DNA of 64,000 nt from Russula earlei (taxonomy: Eukaryota > Basidiomycota > Agaricomycetes > Russulales > Russulaceae), in contig JAGFNK010000010.1 in assembly GCA_025769875.1 (NCBI GenBank), positions 62,001-126,000 on the forward strand, in the 5' to 3' direction. A program made the position numbers and the translations under genes. Positions 21,959-33,061 of the stretch are shown here, one piece after another; the stretch's first letter is position 1; each line of letters opens with the position of its first letter. The notes below the pieces were generated by a model that did no database searches, was not told the DNA's origin, and was given only the letters and a program-made list of their open reading frames with translations.

Positions 21959-23772
21959 ATGACACCAACTGCCCGCAAGCAAGCACCTCGTCTTGCAAGA
22001 CCCGCAGGACGCTACTGGAAAGGAAAAGCACCAAAAGGCGCCGCTGACCTTTCCTCTTCCGATGAATCAGATGACGAGAAGGAAGCACCGCAAGAGGAAG
22101 GCGATATCGCTTTCACTGGCGAACAATTTCTACACGCCGAACTTGGTGGCGAGGAGGAAGAAGACGAAGAACAGGAACGCAAGGAGAACAGGACGGGAAG
22201 GATGGGTATCGCTTTGAAAAATGTCAATATTTCAAAGGAGGGAAAGGTTATAATCGCCGGGAGGCAGGAAGTGAGCAGAACTGAGCCCGAAGGTACGCTT
22301 TTTGTCCCTGATCATTGCCCACGATTACCATAGCCCGCTAGAACTGTCTGACGAAACGGAGGAGACTGATGGGAAGGCGACAAGTCAAGATGAAACCGAT
22401 GGAGTACGTCGGCCGCCATGTACATCTTTCTCATCATCAAACGGTTCTTCTAGTCTAGCGAATCCGAATCCGAATCGGAAGAGGAAAAACCTAAAGTTAC
22501 GTTTCGGCCAGTCTTTGTTCCAAAGTATGCTTTGGCCCACACCAATCCCACACCTCCTTCCTATTAAGACTACATTCGCAGACGAAGTCGCGCTACGGTG
22601 GACAAGAAGCAGGCTTTTGCCGAGGACTCTGAAGAGTCTCTTCGGAGGAAGGAGATCGAAGCGGAGGAGAGGAAGAAGCAAAGTCACGACCTTGTCGCCG
22701 AGAGTATCCGGCGAGAGCTATTGGAAAGTGCGTAGCGAACTTATCCCAATGACAGATGTTGATAATCTACACTTCTCTAGAGGAAAAAGAGGAGGAAGTC
22801 GTTGATGTCGATGATACAGACGGCATCGACCCGTCAGGCGATTTCGACGCTTGGCGACTCCGGGAGCTTGCACGAATCAAACGGGACAAAGAAGCTGAGA
22901 TAGCCCGTGAACAGGAACGTGAAGAGGTCGAGAGACGACGTGCTTTGCCAGAGGAACAACGACTAAAGGAGGATCTTGAGCACGCAAAAAAGTCACGGGA
23001 GGAGAAGCCTCAAGCCAAGCAGATGTTTCTCCAAAAATATTGGCACAAGGGAGCATTTCATCAAGTGCGTTCGGCTCCGACTATTTACGTGCATTACCCC
23101 ATAACATCGTTATAGGACCAAGAGATTCTCACGCGACATAATTTCACAGAGGCTACGGAATCGACGGTGGATGTCTCTCTGCTTCCCCAAGTCATGCAGG
23201 TAAAGAACTTTGGCAAACGTGGACGGACAAAATACACCCACTTGGTGGATCAAGACACAACGGTGGGAAATGGTGGATTTGGCGGTGCAGGCCCTGTCAA
23301 AGCCGGAGGGACGGGTGTGGATAGTGGGGGTTGCTTCCTTTGTGGTGGTCCCCACATGAAAAAAGGTACACTATATGTTCAACATAATGAGTACCTTACA
23401 ACAAATTTCTTAGATTGTCCTCAAAATATTGATGCGCTTTCCGGGAGACCTGGAACAGGGCCAAACGCCGTGCCAACTGGTAGTCGCGACGATCGTAGGT
23501 CCTGGCGAGGCGAAGATGGCTCGCAGCCGCGACAAGCCAGCGAAAGGTACAGCGGTCAGGATCGAGTGGGATTAAAAGATGACCGGGACCGCCGTGAGCG
23601 ATATCGTCCTAGAAGTTTCGAGCGAGATGGACGCAGGGACAACGATAGGGACCGAGGTCGGTTCTCAAGAAACGATGATTATGGCGAGTCGTGGAGGGAG
23701 CGGCGACGGTCCCGATCACGGTCAGTGAATTCGAGGAATGGCGGAGATGACAAGCGACGCCGAGTGGGTTGA
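21959..23772 (+). CDS. MFAP1: Spliceosomal MFAP1 homologue with C-terminal zinc knuckle and Arg/Asp-rich tail
   Basis: Component of the spliceosomal B complex. It starts [20 protein letters not shown]. The acidic N-terminal part is split by short introns; then come [11 protein letters not shown], a Glu/Lys/Arg-rich helix ([17 protein letters not shown]), [20 protein letters not shown], the hallmark [35 protein letters not shown] and HLVDQDTT. After the usual MFAP1 end the frame continues with [13 protein letters not shown], a C-x2-C-x3-H-x4-C zinc knuckle split by an intron, and an Arg/Asp/Ser-rich tail ([26 protein letters not shown]) that resembles SR-type splicing factors. Seven exons keep one frame throughout. 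Confidence 0.9.
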
Positions 23773-24399
23773 CGCATACGCATGTGTCATTTCCGATATC
23801 TCTTGGCCTCCAGCGCGTCGTTTGGTCCGAACTAGTCCTCCGGCGCGCTGAGAGCTGGAGTGCTTAGACAGCAAGTGTTGGAGGATGAGCCAGACGCACG
23901 CTGGATGCTCATTGCGGCAAATGGACGCGCGTAGATCCCCGAGTAGCCGGCAAGCTGTGTTAGCTACCCCTTGGCACTATGCCAAAGTAGTCTTAGTAGA
24001 CCAATGGATAAAATTTGGATGTCCGTGACGTAAGGGGGTGCCCTCAGTCCGAAGACAAGGGAACAGCTCTCTTTCGCCTTGATAAGTTAGGACCGATCTC
24101 ACCAACTAACTGACTTTAGTCTTGAGCCTGAGATGTCCCTTAGGCTTTCAACGGAGGCAAATGAGGGTCATGCTCGGCCCGGGCCAAGAAATATTTTTTA
24201 AATTTGTCCTCCCTTCCTGATATACCTTCAACCCCAACCCTGTGAACGATGACAAGGGGTGGTGCGACGTGCGACAATTGATTACATTGCAAGCATGTGC
24301 CACCGGGCCACGGCTATGGAGACCGGTCTCCCATTCCCACCACATTATCTGCTATAGACGCAAGTACGGAAACGAATAACGACATTTCCTCTCACCCAT
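23773..24399. other. Intergenic region MFAP1 / FAD oxidoreductase
   Basis: About 620 bp between two plus-strand genes. It contains the MFAP1 3' UTR and the promoter of the next gene. No open frame with family features was found. Confidence 0.4.
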
Positions 24400-26414
24400 A
24401 TGACTGAACTCTTCGATCGCAATCCCCCCCGACGCGTCAAAGTCGCTGTCGTCGGTAGCGGCCTGGCCGGACTCACGTCTGCCTACTTGCTCTCCACCGC
24501 GCATCAACGGGCGGACGTTCACCACAGTGAGGGGCCCGTCCAATATGAGGTCCACATCTTCGAAAAGGTGCGTGGGGTTTTCTCTTCCTCCCCCCTCTGT
24601 CGGCAACCTTGTCTCTTCTTTTGTCTTTCTTGTGGCGTTCGCGTATCGGTACATATTTTACTCGTCTTGAGATGCCATCCCCATTTCGGGCTGCCTCAGT
24701 CGCGCTAACTATTTGTCGGATCGTGCGTTCATTCAGGCGGATTCACTCGGAATGGACTCTCACTCCGTGTCTTTGACACCGCCTGGAGAAACGGCAGAAT
24801 GGCGCATTGACGTGCCGATGCGCTCTTTCCAGGGAGGTATGTGCTTCTCGAGGCCATCAGAAGTTGCGCATGGCTGACGATGGAGCGCCCAGGCTACTAT
24901 CCTCAGCTCATCGCGCTCTATACCCACCTCGGGGTGCAGTTCCGACATTCTGACTTCTCCTATTCATTTTCTCTCGTCGATAAGACTCCTTCTCCTTCAC
25001 ACCCCGTGGGACACGTTGAGAAAGATAGGCAACAGCCTCGTTTGGCCCTTCATCCGACATTAATATACGGCGGTGCTTCTGGTCGAGGTGGGATAAGTGT
25101 TCCGACCGCGCTTAAAAAAGTTTATACCACGCTCCCCCACTGTACCCTCCGACGCGCGTGGGCGCAGCTCGCCTTCTCGTTCGCCTTTGTCCTCTCTGCG
25201 GCCAGTCTTGCGTTCATCTTCATCCGGTTGCAACTCCTTGCTTCCCCGTGGTTACGTGGGAAGGACTCCAAAGAGTTGTCATGGGTACAATGGGCAGAGC
25301 TCATGACACCGCGCGGACAAATTGCGAGGGTGACGGGACTGGACACACGCTGGCGCACGTTCATGCAGGACGTGTGTATACCACTCTTTTCCGCAGTATG
25401 CACAGCACCGCGGGATGACGTTGAAAACCATCCAGCGGAGGAGCTTCTAGGTGCGTCCTCGTGTTCGTTGTCTGTCACTTTAAGTCGATCCCGACATCTC
25501 GGTCACAATGGTGATGTATAGATTTCGTTTGGCGCACGTTTATGACGCACCATTACGTGGTCACGCATGGCGTCTGTGATGTCGTCGCGCGGCTATCGAG
25601 CCATATTCCCGCCTCGCAGATCCACCTTGGCTTTCCCACTACGGCGCTCCTGCCAGACCGCAATTGCCCCCGACATGTCACGATCGCCTGCGGTGCAGGA
25701 GATGACTTGGCCTTGTACCCCGGCTTTGATCATGTGATATTGGCCACGCAGGCTAATCACGCCACCCCCATCATTGGTGCATACGCACGCGCACTAGAGG
25801 AGCAGCACCAAGCTGTTCAAGCCGCTGTGCCTGCGGCCCAACTGAGCTCATGTCTCTCCCAATTCGAGTACCGCCAGACTGTCGTGGTCAACCACACGGA
25901 TGATAGCTTACTTCCTGTGGACCCTCGTGACCGGCGCGACCTCAACCTTGTGACCATCTCCACGTCGCATGGATCCGTCCAAGGCAAGTTCGTCAGCGCG
26001 AATTCGACCGGTCTGGAGCTCCCATCGACGTATGCCATGACCACACATCTACTTCCGCGCCTTGCTGGCAAGGCGGCCGGCAAGGCGATTCTACAAACGA
26101 CGAACCCGACTATCGCACCTCGTCCAGGGAGTATTCTATCGGTGTCTCGTATTGAGCGAGCATTGCTGACACGTAGGAGCAAAGCTGCCGTCCGTTCACT
26201 ATGCGCAGACGAGGAAGACGCGGTAGGGGTGGGAGCCTTGCAGGGGACAGCTCGACGGGAGCTTGGCGACGCCGCTGCAGGGCTCTGGGTCGTAGGTTCG
26301 TACGTTTGCCACGGGATTCCGCTGTTGGAAGGTTGCGTAGTGAGTGCCAGAGAAATTGTTGAGCGCGGAGTCTTGAGATGTGAAGGAGGGAGTGTACATG
26401 GCTCACCGTGGTAG
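24400..26414 (+). CDS. FAD-dependent amine-oxidase-like membrane protein
   Basis: Flavin oxidoreductase of the NAD(P)/FAD-binding amine oxidase superfamily; the substrate is unknown. It starts MTELFDRNPPRRVKVAVVGS; the dinucleotide-binding motif GSGLAGLTSAYLLS lies near residues 19-32, followed by an acidic strand end (VHIFEK). Later blocks are SLGMDSHSVSL, GGYYPQLIALYTHLGVQF, a single hydrophobic segment (LAFSFAFVLSAASLAFIFIR) that could span a membrane, WRTFMTHHYVVTHGVCDVVA, DHVILATQANHATPIIGAYA (typical FAD-protein strand) and GLWVVGSYVCHGIPLLEGCV, the C-terminal FAD-contact motif. Three introns join without frame loss. It belongs to a group of fungal proteins annotated only as flavin-containing amine oxidase; function is inferred from the fold. 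Confidence 0.85.
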
Positions 26415-27071
26415 TGATCGCCACGCCCTTGCCCTTGGCTATCGTCTATGTCATACCATATGGTCTACTAGTAGTATTTGGGTATCCGGAAATGTCAGAT
26501 GTATTGTATGAATGAATGGAGGTAGAGTATTGTATCCACAAGTGTTGTCTTACGTCTTTTGCACCGCTTCGCCGAGTGTATAAGTGCTGGGACGACAGAA
26601 AGGAAAAGCAGGACTGTACACATATGTCATGTGAATATTGCGCATATCACCCGCGTATCGAATAATAAGAGCCGACTGACGGTCGTCATGTTCTTTCATC
26701 AGTTTGATATACCAACACCGGTGCACCCCCGGAAGGCAATCGCAACACTGCCATGTCATGCACACCTGTATCCGTATCCAGGACGCCTATTCAGTCGGCC
26801 AAGGGTAGTAGATGCATAATTTAGCCACGGCGGTAGTCGAGATTAAACCAACAGCATTATTATTCCGATGGTTGTCAACCTGCGATCCGCCGGGTCTATG
26901 ATATGGCGGCTTCGCGTCTGCATCTTGAAACTCCAGTCCACCCCTGCGATCAACACAAAGCGGTGAACGGGTCCTTGTTTAAGCGCTTCTCGTACATGTC
27001 ATAGCGGAGACAGGAGGGACATGGCACCCGAACGACGCCAGGAAAGAAAGGTTTCGTACGAAAACTGGGCA
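26415..27071. other. Convergent intergenic region
   Basis: Lies between the 3' ends of the FAD protein gene (plus) and the NmrA-like gene (minus). Frames here are short and unlike any family. It presumably holds both 3' UTRs. Confidence 0.35.
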
Positions 27072-28389
27072 CTACTGTCTGGCCAACACTTCAGCAATCC
27101 CCGCGTCCGCCCAATCTTCCAACGCCACAGGACGTGGTTTCCACCCCAAATCTCGGGCGCGTCGGCCGTGAAGGCGTTGACTCGCACCGAGGAACTGCGA
27201 CGTCCTGCGTGAAAAGAACGCATGTGTTATCTCAAGGTGTGTGAAGGGACGGATGATGGCGTGATACGCACGGTGGCGGAAGAGTAGAAACGTCAACGCC
27301 GTGCGCCGTTCCATCCTCCAGCTTTCCGAGGCGGACGAGGACGGCGCCGAACACGGTCATGATGTGCTTCCAAGACCAGGGAGTGCTGCTACCGATGTAG
27401 TACCTACCTCGCGTATGGGCTCGCCTTGGCATCCGTACGGCTCAGGATGCGCGCAAAGACGAGCCTGTACAGATCGACGAGGTCCTCCAGGTGTACCTAA
27501 AGCGTCAAGGTGCGTAGGTTCGAGGGACGATCAAAGGGGAAAGGAGAGTGCGGACCGCGTGAAAGAGGTTTGCACCTTCACCAACATAGAGCGGCTTCTT
27601 GGATGCCAAAACAAATTGCGTTAAGTACTTGAAGAACGCAGAGGAGGCGGGGATTGGGCCCGTTGACGGCCCAACGACCGCTGCGGGGCACACGGTGTAT
27701 GATTCGGTGTAACCCTGGTCTGACGCGTGGAAAATCCTAAAGGCAGTCCTTCTTAGCAAGCAAACATGTCGCGTGCGAGAACGACCTACGGTACATCGAC
27801 TTGGCCGTGCAGCATTTGAGGAGTGATTGAACGGATGTCCGCTTCGACTCCGTCCTATAAAAACCACACGCAGATGGAATCCTCGAACGCCCAGGTCGAG
27901 CACTCGATGAGGAGACGCACATTCCAAAGTTTGCCGTTAGCGTCGTGCTTTCCCTCCTTTCCGCCATCCGACAACTCGGCCACCCCGCTCGTATGAAGAA
28001 GGATAGCTCGAGGTTTCCCGTCTTCCTCCACGCGTGCCTTCTGCCCGGCCAGAATTGCCTCGTTGAGCGTCACGTCGTCGGAGTCGCCAAAGTTGAGGGT
28101 TACGTCTGCAGAACGAGCGTGCGAAGAAATGATCTCGACATCGCCGAAGCTGCCCCGAACGATCTCAACGCCCAAGTCACGGATCGCCTGGAAGTGCGAG
28201 GGGTTTCGCACGAGCGCGGTGATCTTGAGGTCCGGGTGGACTTTGACGAGGTCAGCAAGCACCGCACCTGATGGGATGGTCAAGAAATTTCAGACGCTGG
28301 CCAGAGTTGGTATGATGGAGCCACTGACCTCCGATGTAGCCCGTCGCGCCGATGTAGAATAAAGTCGAGATCGTCTTTGTCTCACCCAT
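27072..28389 (-). CDS. NmrA-like NAD(P)-binding protein with one frameshift
   Basis: Atypical short-chain dehydrogenase of the NmrA family, usually an NADPH-sensing regulator or reductase. It starts MGETKTISTLFYIGATGYIG at 28389 with a GxTGYIGG nucleotide-binding loop that spans an intron. Further blocks are LKITALVRNPSHFQAIRDLG, VEIVRGSFGD, ADVTLNFGDSDD, YTESYTVCPAAVVGPSTGP, KPLYVGEGANLFHAV, VHLEDLVDLYRLVFARIL, RYYIGSSTPWSWKHI and RARDLGWKPRPVALEDWADA, ending LARQ. Introns restore frame except at about 27408-27414, where the DNA reads gcgaggtaggtactac: four extra bases (a gtag-type duplication) break the reading between KASPYAR and YYIGSS. With that lesion the last third is not translated, so the gene may be non-functional unless the base calls are wrong. 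Confidence 0.78.
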
Positions 28390-28558
28390 CGCGGGAGAGC
28401 CGAACCAAACTGATCAAGGTGGGTTCTATGAGGGTTCCATGGTCTGGAGGATTGATGGATTTATAGGGGACAGAAAGGTCGCGACCCTGTCATTCTATTG
28501 TCTTACTCAGTTCCGTAGGCTACGGGATCGGGGACAAGGCGGGATCCTGCCTCAGTAT

Positions 28559-28808
28559 TGTTGGACGTGCAGCCGCTAAGTGCCGCGCGAACGGACAATC
28601 CGGACCGTACGTGTAAATAATTAGAATAATTTAGTTATCGCGTTCGTTTCCTCAGTCTTTTACACAGAAGACTGAGGTCAGTACTACACATTCCTTTACA
28701 CTCCTTTAAAGCTAATACTGTACATAGCTATCATCCCTATAGGTTAGATAACTAACCAATACAGTCTTTTACACAGAAGACTGAGCTATCATCCCTATAG
28801 CTTCAACA
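28559..28808 (+). repeat. 5' LTR of Copia element 1
   Basis: Starts TGTTGGACG and ends CTTCAACA. It carries two long hairpins (28650-28677 and 28762-28783) and two short palindromes CTATCATCCCTATAG (28728-28742, 28786-28800) in alternating order. Confidence 0.93.
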
Positions 28809-28877
28809 GATTATGAGACCTGGTCGTCCCTGACATCACGAACTCCCACCAGCTTCCAAATCGCGTAACGAAACACC

Positions 28878-31800
28878 ATGAGCGCCCCCACAGCAACCGC
28901 AAACGTCGCGCCCTCGAGAGGCAGCCACGCTCCCACCGTAGGAGCCGCGGGAAAAACTTACATGGGCGGCCAACACGGTTATGACGGACCACTCTTCGAA
29001 GGTGGCACGGTCGCGTACACACAATGGAAAGCTAAAATAGAGGCAGTATTCAAAGTAAACGGCTTAATGGAAATCTTAAAACAGACATACTCAAAACCGG
29101 ACCTCAGCAATGACCCGAGCGGCTTCGCCGACTGGGAGCAGAAAGATCGCGAAGCGCACGCCCACATTTTACTCACGTTAAAAGGGCACGCTCTCGACAC
29201 TGCCCTAGGCATTGCTGGAGCCAAAAACACTTGGGACACACTCGAAAAGCACTTTGCCGGGAAGGGCGAGCAACGCGTCGCACACCTACTGACGGACCTA
29301 TACCGGGCTACATTCACCGAAATGGAACCCATGGCTCCCCAGATATTACGACAGCTACACGCCGCCCGAACCCTCGAGAAATTCGGTTACCCAATAGACG
29401 AGAAAGTCCTCATCTGGATGCTAATTCTCGCGCTACCGGAAAAGATGGCCAAACTCAAGGCCACTCTTCACTCGACGCCGCCCAGCCTGCTTACAGCCGA
29501 GCACGTCACAGACCGCATCCTCCATGAGGAGCGTCGGATCCGACCGACCGGTGACGCAGCTACGACTCACATTGCAAAGGCGACCCAAATGAGAAAGAGC
29601 CGGGAAACGCAAAGCGAGAAAGGCACAACATCACAGTGCACTCACTGCAGACGCAGGGGGCACAATACACACAAATGCTGGAAAATTCACGGAAAACCGG
29701 AGGACAAAGCAGCAGCAGCTAGGACTGGCACGGGTGCGCACAACGCAGCGACGCCCACGACCACTGGGACCGGCACAAGCGCGCACATCGCAGCGACGCC
29801 CACGCCCGCAATGACTGGCACGGGTGCGCACAACGCAGCGACGCCCACGACCACTGGGACCGGCACAAGCGCGCACATCGTAGCGACGCCCGCAGCTCAG
29901 CTACCAGCCAGCGCTGCCATCGCATACGTCCCCACATCCGATAACAGCATCTCATTACATCTGGCAGTCGAAGATGAGCCGATCCGCGCGGCCACGACTC
30001 AGGAGCAGCTACGAGCCGCTGATCTCAGAGACAGCTGGCTCCTCGACTCTAGAACCTCGCGCATCATGACATCCCATCGTGATTGGTTCATACACCTCAC
30101 CCCACTCGCATCACCCATTCTAGTTGCCTTAGGCAACAATAGTGCCATAACCGCCACCGGAACCGGGCAAATACGAGTCCGGATGCACGCAAACGGTGCG
30201 CGGAGTATCGCATTACTCCGCGACGTCCTGTACGTCCCGGACCTCAAAGGGAACCTCTTATCGGTCTCCCATTTCGTCCAACGTGGGGTGGCAGTGCAAT
30301 TCCAGGGAGAGACATGTGGAATATACGACAAGAACCAATTGATATGTGAGGGAACATTACATGAAAGCTTGTACATCATGGCCATGCAAACAGCCAAACC
30401 CGAGTCAGCGCGCACAGCGACGCTAGACCAATCCCTCGCGGAAGGCAGCCACAAATTTGAAGCTGCCCTTACCGCACGCACAATGGCCTCCAAGGCCTCC
30501 CTCGACACTTGGCACCAACGCGTCGGACACTCAGCTTCCGACCATGCAACACAAATGCTACAAAAAGAAATGGTCAAAGGCATAGAAACAAGCGAGACCC
30601 TGAAGACACCGGAAACGCGCGCTGACACCGCGTTAGACCGGGACCTCTCAGACACATGTGGGAAACCACCTACTAGAACACCCCAGCTTTCCGACTGGGC
30701 AAAAACGGAACCGCGGGAACACGCCGGCGGGCTGAAGCGCAAATCGGAAGCGCCCCAGCACCTCCAACCGCACACCGCACGCGTTGAGCCCAAGGCCGGC
30801 CAACGCTTGAAGATCCTCCGATTGGATGGAGGGGGCGAACACACCGGGCGAGAAGCACAAACATCCCTAGCTGAAAGGGGATGCATGCATCAAATTAACA
30901 CCCCGGGTACGCCACAACACATCAAAGTCGCCGAACGCGCGACCTGGACACCTCTTAATAGGGTCCGGGCGACGCGTACAGACACAAAACCGTCCACGCG
31001 CGCCTTGGACGATTTGACGCTCGAAGAGGCACGGAGCGGGGACAACCCCGACCCCTCTCAGCCGCACGTCCTCGGAACGCGCGCGTCTGCACACGCCCCG
31101 GAGAAGAGACCCACCACGCTGACCCGAAGGTCGCTGGTGCACACGTTCCCGGGCCACGCATATCACCAGCAGGCATACAAGCCTGCACATCTCCCCACCT
31201 CCCGCACCCTTCAACCCCGCGCCGTCATATCCGACGAAGGGGGCCCCACATCGCGCATCAAGCGCGTGATCCTCGAATTCGACGACGCAGTCGAAAGAGT
31301 CGAAAAAGGGGAAATGAGAGCGAAGTTGAGGGGGCGGCGAAAGCGGAACCAGCAGACAACGCGGAACAGTCGCCGCACACGAAGCCGCAAGGCGTCGGAG
31401 CAGGCAGGGTCCTGCCCACTCAGCCTGAAACAGGTGGACAACGCGGAGCAGGCGCCGCACGCCGAACCGCAAGGCGTCCGAGCAGGCAAAGCCCTGCCCA
31501 TTCAGCCTGAAACACCACACAGTGAGCCCTCAATTTACAAGGCAGAAAACATACCTTCGCAATCCACCACGGGCCAACCAAAGCGCACTACACGCACGCT
31601 CACACTGGACCACGTTGATGAAGCAGAGGAGCTGGTCCAAGTGGAAGTACAAAGGCCTGAAACAAATTCAGCACAACCCACAGTTCACGAAGTGGGAAAC
31701 TCACCTGCACAGTCCACTACTGGACACCCCAAATGCACCACACACGCACCTGTCCGTGACAAGGACGCTTGCCATTCCGCCATCCCGCATGAGCACCGAA

Positions 31801-32729
31801 TGAGATGTACCGAGCAGGGAAATGCAGCACACAAAATGTTGCCAGCTAATCCCAAGTCCTACGCCGAGGCGACAGCCCGTGCAGATTCTGCAGAGTGGGC
31901 AAAGGTGCGCAACGAGGAGAAACGCGTGTCCAAAGACACAGGCGTTCCCAAAACCATGCCGCGCCCACAGAACGGAGCCGCAGCGGGGACGCAAGTAGAC
32001 CTTCCAAATGAAAAGGTCAAATCACAAAATTCGAAAATGCAAGGCCCGCGTTATCACGCAGGGACTTACCTAAGTCGAGGGCAACGACCCCGACGAAGTC
32101 GTGCCGTCAAAAGACCGGCACTCCCTTGCACCCTGGCCCTAGCCGCAGAACGAAGCCTAGAAGTCCATCGCATGGACATTGAGTCCACCCACCTAAACGG
32201 AGACTTGATGGACGAGATCTTCACAGAAGCGTGCCCAGGGAATCGCCACCGATGCACACGCAAACGGGTGACCCAGTACGCCCGAGGTACGAGTGATCAC
32301 CACCCGACCTTCCAGCGTGACTCCAGCACCCAGCCGATCCCGGTCAGATATGTCGACCCCAACTGGACCGGCAAAGTCCACCTTGGACTTCATCTAAATA
32401 CTGACAGGTGGGGCCATAAACTGGAGCCGAAGGGAGCAAGCCCCAGTTGCACCCTTGAGCACCAAGGCGGAGCACACCACGGGCGCACGCGCTGCCGAAG
32501 AAGCTGCAAGGCTGAGGCAATTACTCACCGGATTGGGTCAAGACACCCATCTCCTCATGATCTCCCCACATCGACAACCAGTCGACCATTGCCATTGCCA
32601 GGAACCTCAAGTTCCACGACCGCACCAAATGCGCTGAGGTGCAACACCACTTCTTGCAGCAAAGAGTCAACTTGCAGGGGATCAATCTTACTTACACTCC
32701 ATCAGAAGGGGAAATATCTGGTGTATTGA
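28878..32729 (+). CDS. Gag-pol-derived fused ORF of deleted Copia element
   Basis: A single uninterrupted 1,283-codon frame. N-terminal Gag of the UBN2 type (YTQWKAKIEAVFKVNGLMEI, LHAARTLEKFGYPIDEKV) is followed by a zinc knuckle CTHCRRRGHNTHKC and a 90-bp tandem repeat (29723-29892). The protease active site reads LLDSRTS where Copia proteases have DSG(A/S)S, so the catalytic glycine is replaced. Only a shred of integrase remains (LKILRLDGGGEHTGREAQTS, INTPGTPQH), then a long Arg/Thr/Pro-rich spacer with partial duplications, then HRMDIESTHLNGDLMDEIF from the polymerase palm region; the YVDD motif is missing. The frame stays open through all these deletions. The product could still act as Gag, but no autonomous replication is possible. 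Confidence 0.8.
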   Translation: MSAPTATANVAPSRGSHAPTVGAAGKTYMGGQHGYDGPLFEGGTVAYTQWKAKIEAVFKVNGLMEILKQTYSKPDLSNDPSGFADWEQKDREAHAHILLTLKGHALDTALGIAGAKNTWDTLEKHFAGKGEQRVAHLLTDLYRATFTEMEPMAPQILRQLHAARTLEKFGYPIDEKVLIWMLILALPEKMAKLKATLHSTPPSLLTAEHVTDRILHEERRIRPTGDAATTHIAKATQMRKSRETQSEKGTTSQCTHCRRRGHNTHKCWKIHGKPEDKAAAARTGTGAHNAATPTTTGTGTSAHIAATPTPAMTGTGAHNAATPTTTGTGTSAHIVATPAAQLPASAAIAYVPTSDNSISLHLAVEDEPIRAATTQEQLRAADLRDSWLLDSRTSRIMTSHRDWFIHLTPLASPILVALGNNSAITATGTGQIRVRMHANGARSIALLRDVLYVPDLKGNLLSVSHFVQRGVAVQFQGETCGIYDKNQLICEGTLHESLYIMAMQTAKPESARTATLDQSLAEGSHKFEAALTARTMASKASLDTWHQRVGHSASDHATQMLQKEMVKGIETSETLKTPETRADTALDRDLSDTCGKPPTRTPQLSDWAKTEPREHAGGLKRKSEAPQHLQPHTARVEPKAGQRLKILRLDGGGEHTGREAQTSLAERGCMHQINTPGTPQHIKVAERATWTPLNRVRATRTDTKPSTRALDDLTLEEARSGDNPDPSQPHVLGTRASAHAPEKRPTTLTRRSLVHTFPGHAYHQQAYKPAHLPTSRTLQPRAVISDEGGPTSRIKRVILEFDDAVERVEKGEMRAKLRGRRKRNQQTTRNSRRTRSRKASEQAGSCPLSLKQVDNAEQAPHAEPQGVRAGKALPIQPETPHSEPSIYKAENIPSQSTTGQPKRTTRTLTLDHVDEAEELVQVEVQRPETNSAQPTVHEVGNSPAQSTTGHPKCTTHAPVRDKDACHSAIPHEHRMRCTEQGNAAHKMLPANPKSYAEATARADSAEWAKVRNEEKRVSKDTGVPKTMPRPQNGAAAGTQVDLPNEKVKSQNSKMQGPRYHAGTYLSRGQRPRRSRAVKRPALPCTLALAAERSLEVHRMDIESTHLNGDLMDEIFTEACPGNRHRCTRKRVTQYARGTSDHHPTFQRDSSTQPIPVRYVDPNWTGKVHLGLHLNTDRWGHKLEPKGASPSCTLEHQGGAHHGRTRCRRSCKAEAITHRIGSRHPSPHDLPTSTTSRPLPLPGTSSSTTAPNALRCNTTSCSKESTCRGSILLTLHQKGKYLVY
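29723..29892 (+). repeat. 90-bp in-frame tandem repeat in Gag
   Basis: Two nearly identical copies with period 90 bp (starting gactggcacgggtgcgca at 29723 and 29813). Each copy itself consists of two related 45-bp halves (TGTGAHNAATPTT / TGTSAHIAATPTP in protein). Period and subperiod are multiples of three, so the frame is kept. Confidence 0.85.
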
Positions 32730-32811
32730 CAAAAGGTCCCAGCCGCGAGAAGTACAAACGTCTTCGCGATGGAGATGGGAGGGAACGCGCACCACTCGGG
32801 CTGAGGGGGCG

Positions 32812-33061
32812 TGTTGGACGTGCAGCCGCTAAGTGCCGCGCGAACGGACAATCCGGACCGTACGTGTAAATAATTAGAATAATTTAGTTATCGCGTTCGT
32901 TTCCTCAGTCTTTTACACAGAAGACTGAGGTCAGTACTACACATTCCTTTACACTCCTTTAAAGCTAATACTGTACATAGCTATCATCCCTATAGGTTAG
33001 ATAACTAACCAATACAGTCTTTTACACAGAAGACTGAGCTATCATCCCTATAGCTTCAACA
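32812..33061 (+). repeat. 3' LTR of Copia element 1
   Basis: Identical by eye to the 5' LTR over 250 bp. It is followed directly by the AGTAT target duplication. Confidence 0.93.

Larger units (their letters stand above)
28559..33061 (+). mobile_element. Young internally deleted Copia-type LTR retrotransposon
   Basis: 4,503-bp element bounded by two 250-bp LTRs (28559-28808 and 32812-33061) that I found identical by eye, and by the 5-bp target duplication AGTAT (28554-28558 and 33062-33066). A primer site of the half-tRNA(iMet) kind (ttatgagacc) follows the 5' LTR and a purine-rich tract (ctgagggggcg) precedes the 3' LTR. It contains one 1,283-codon frame with Gag, a damaged protease motif and only fragments of integrase, reverse transcriptase and RNase H. 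Identical LTRs mean a recent insertion although the element cannot encode a full polymerase, so it was probably moved by enzymes from a complete relative. Confidence 0.92.

Noticed and set aside
30867..31520. 217-codon antisense frame within Copia element 1
   Set aside because: Cys/Arg-rich shadow of the sense Gag-pol frame caused by high GC; no start context or family.
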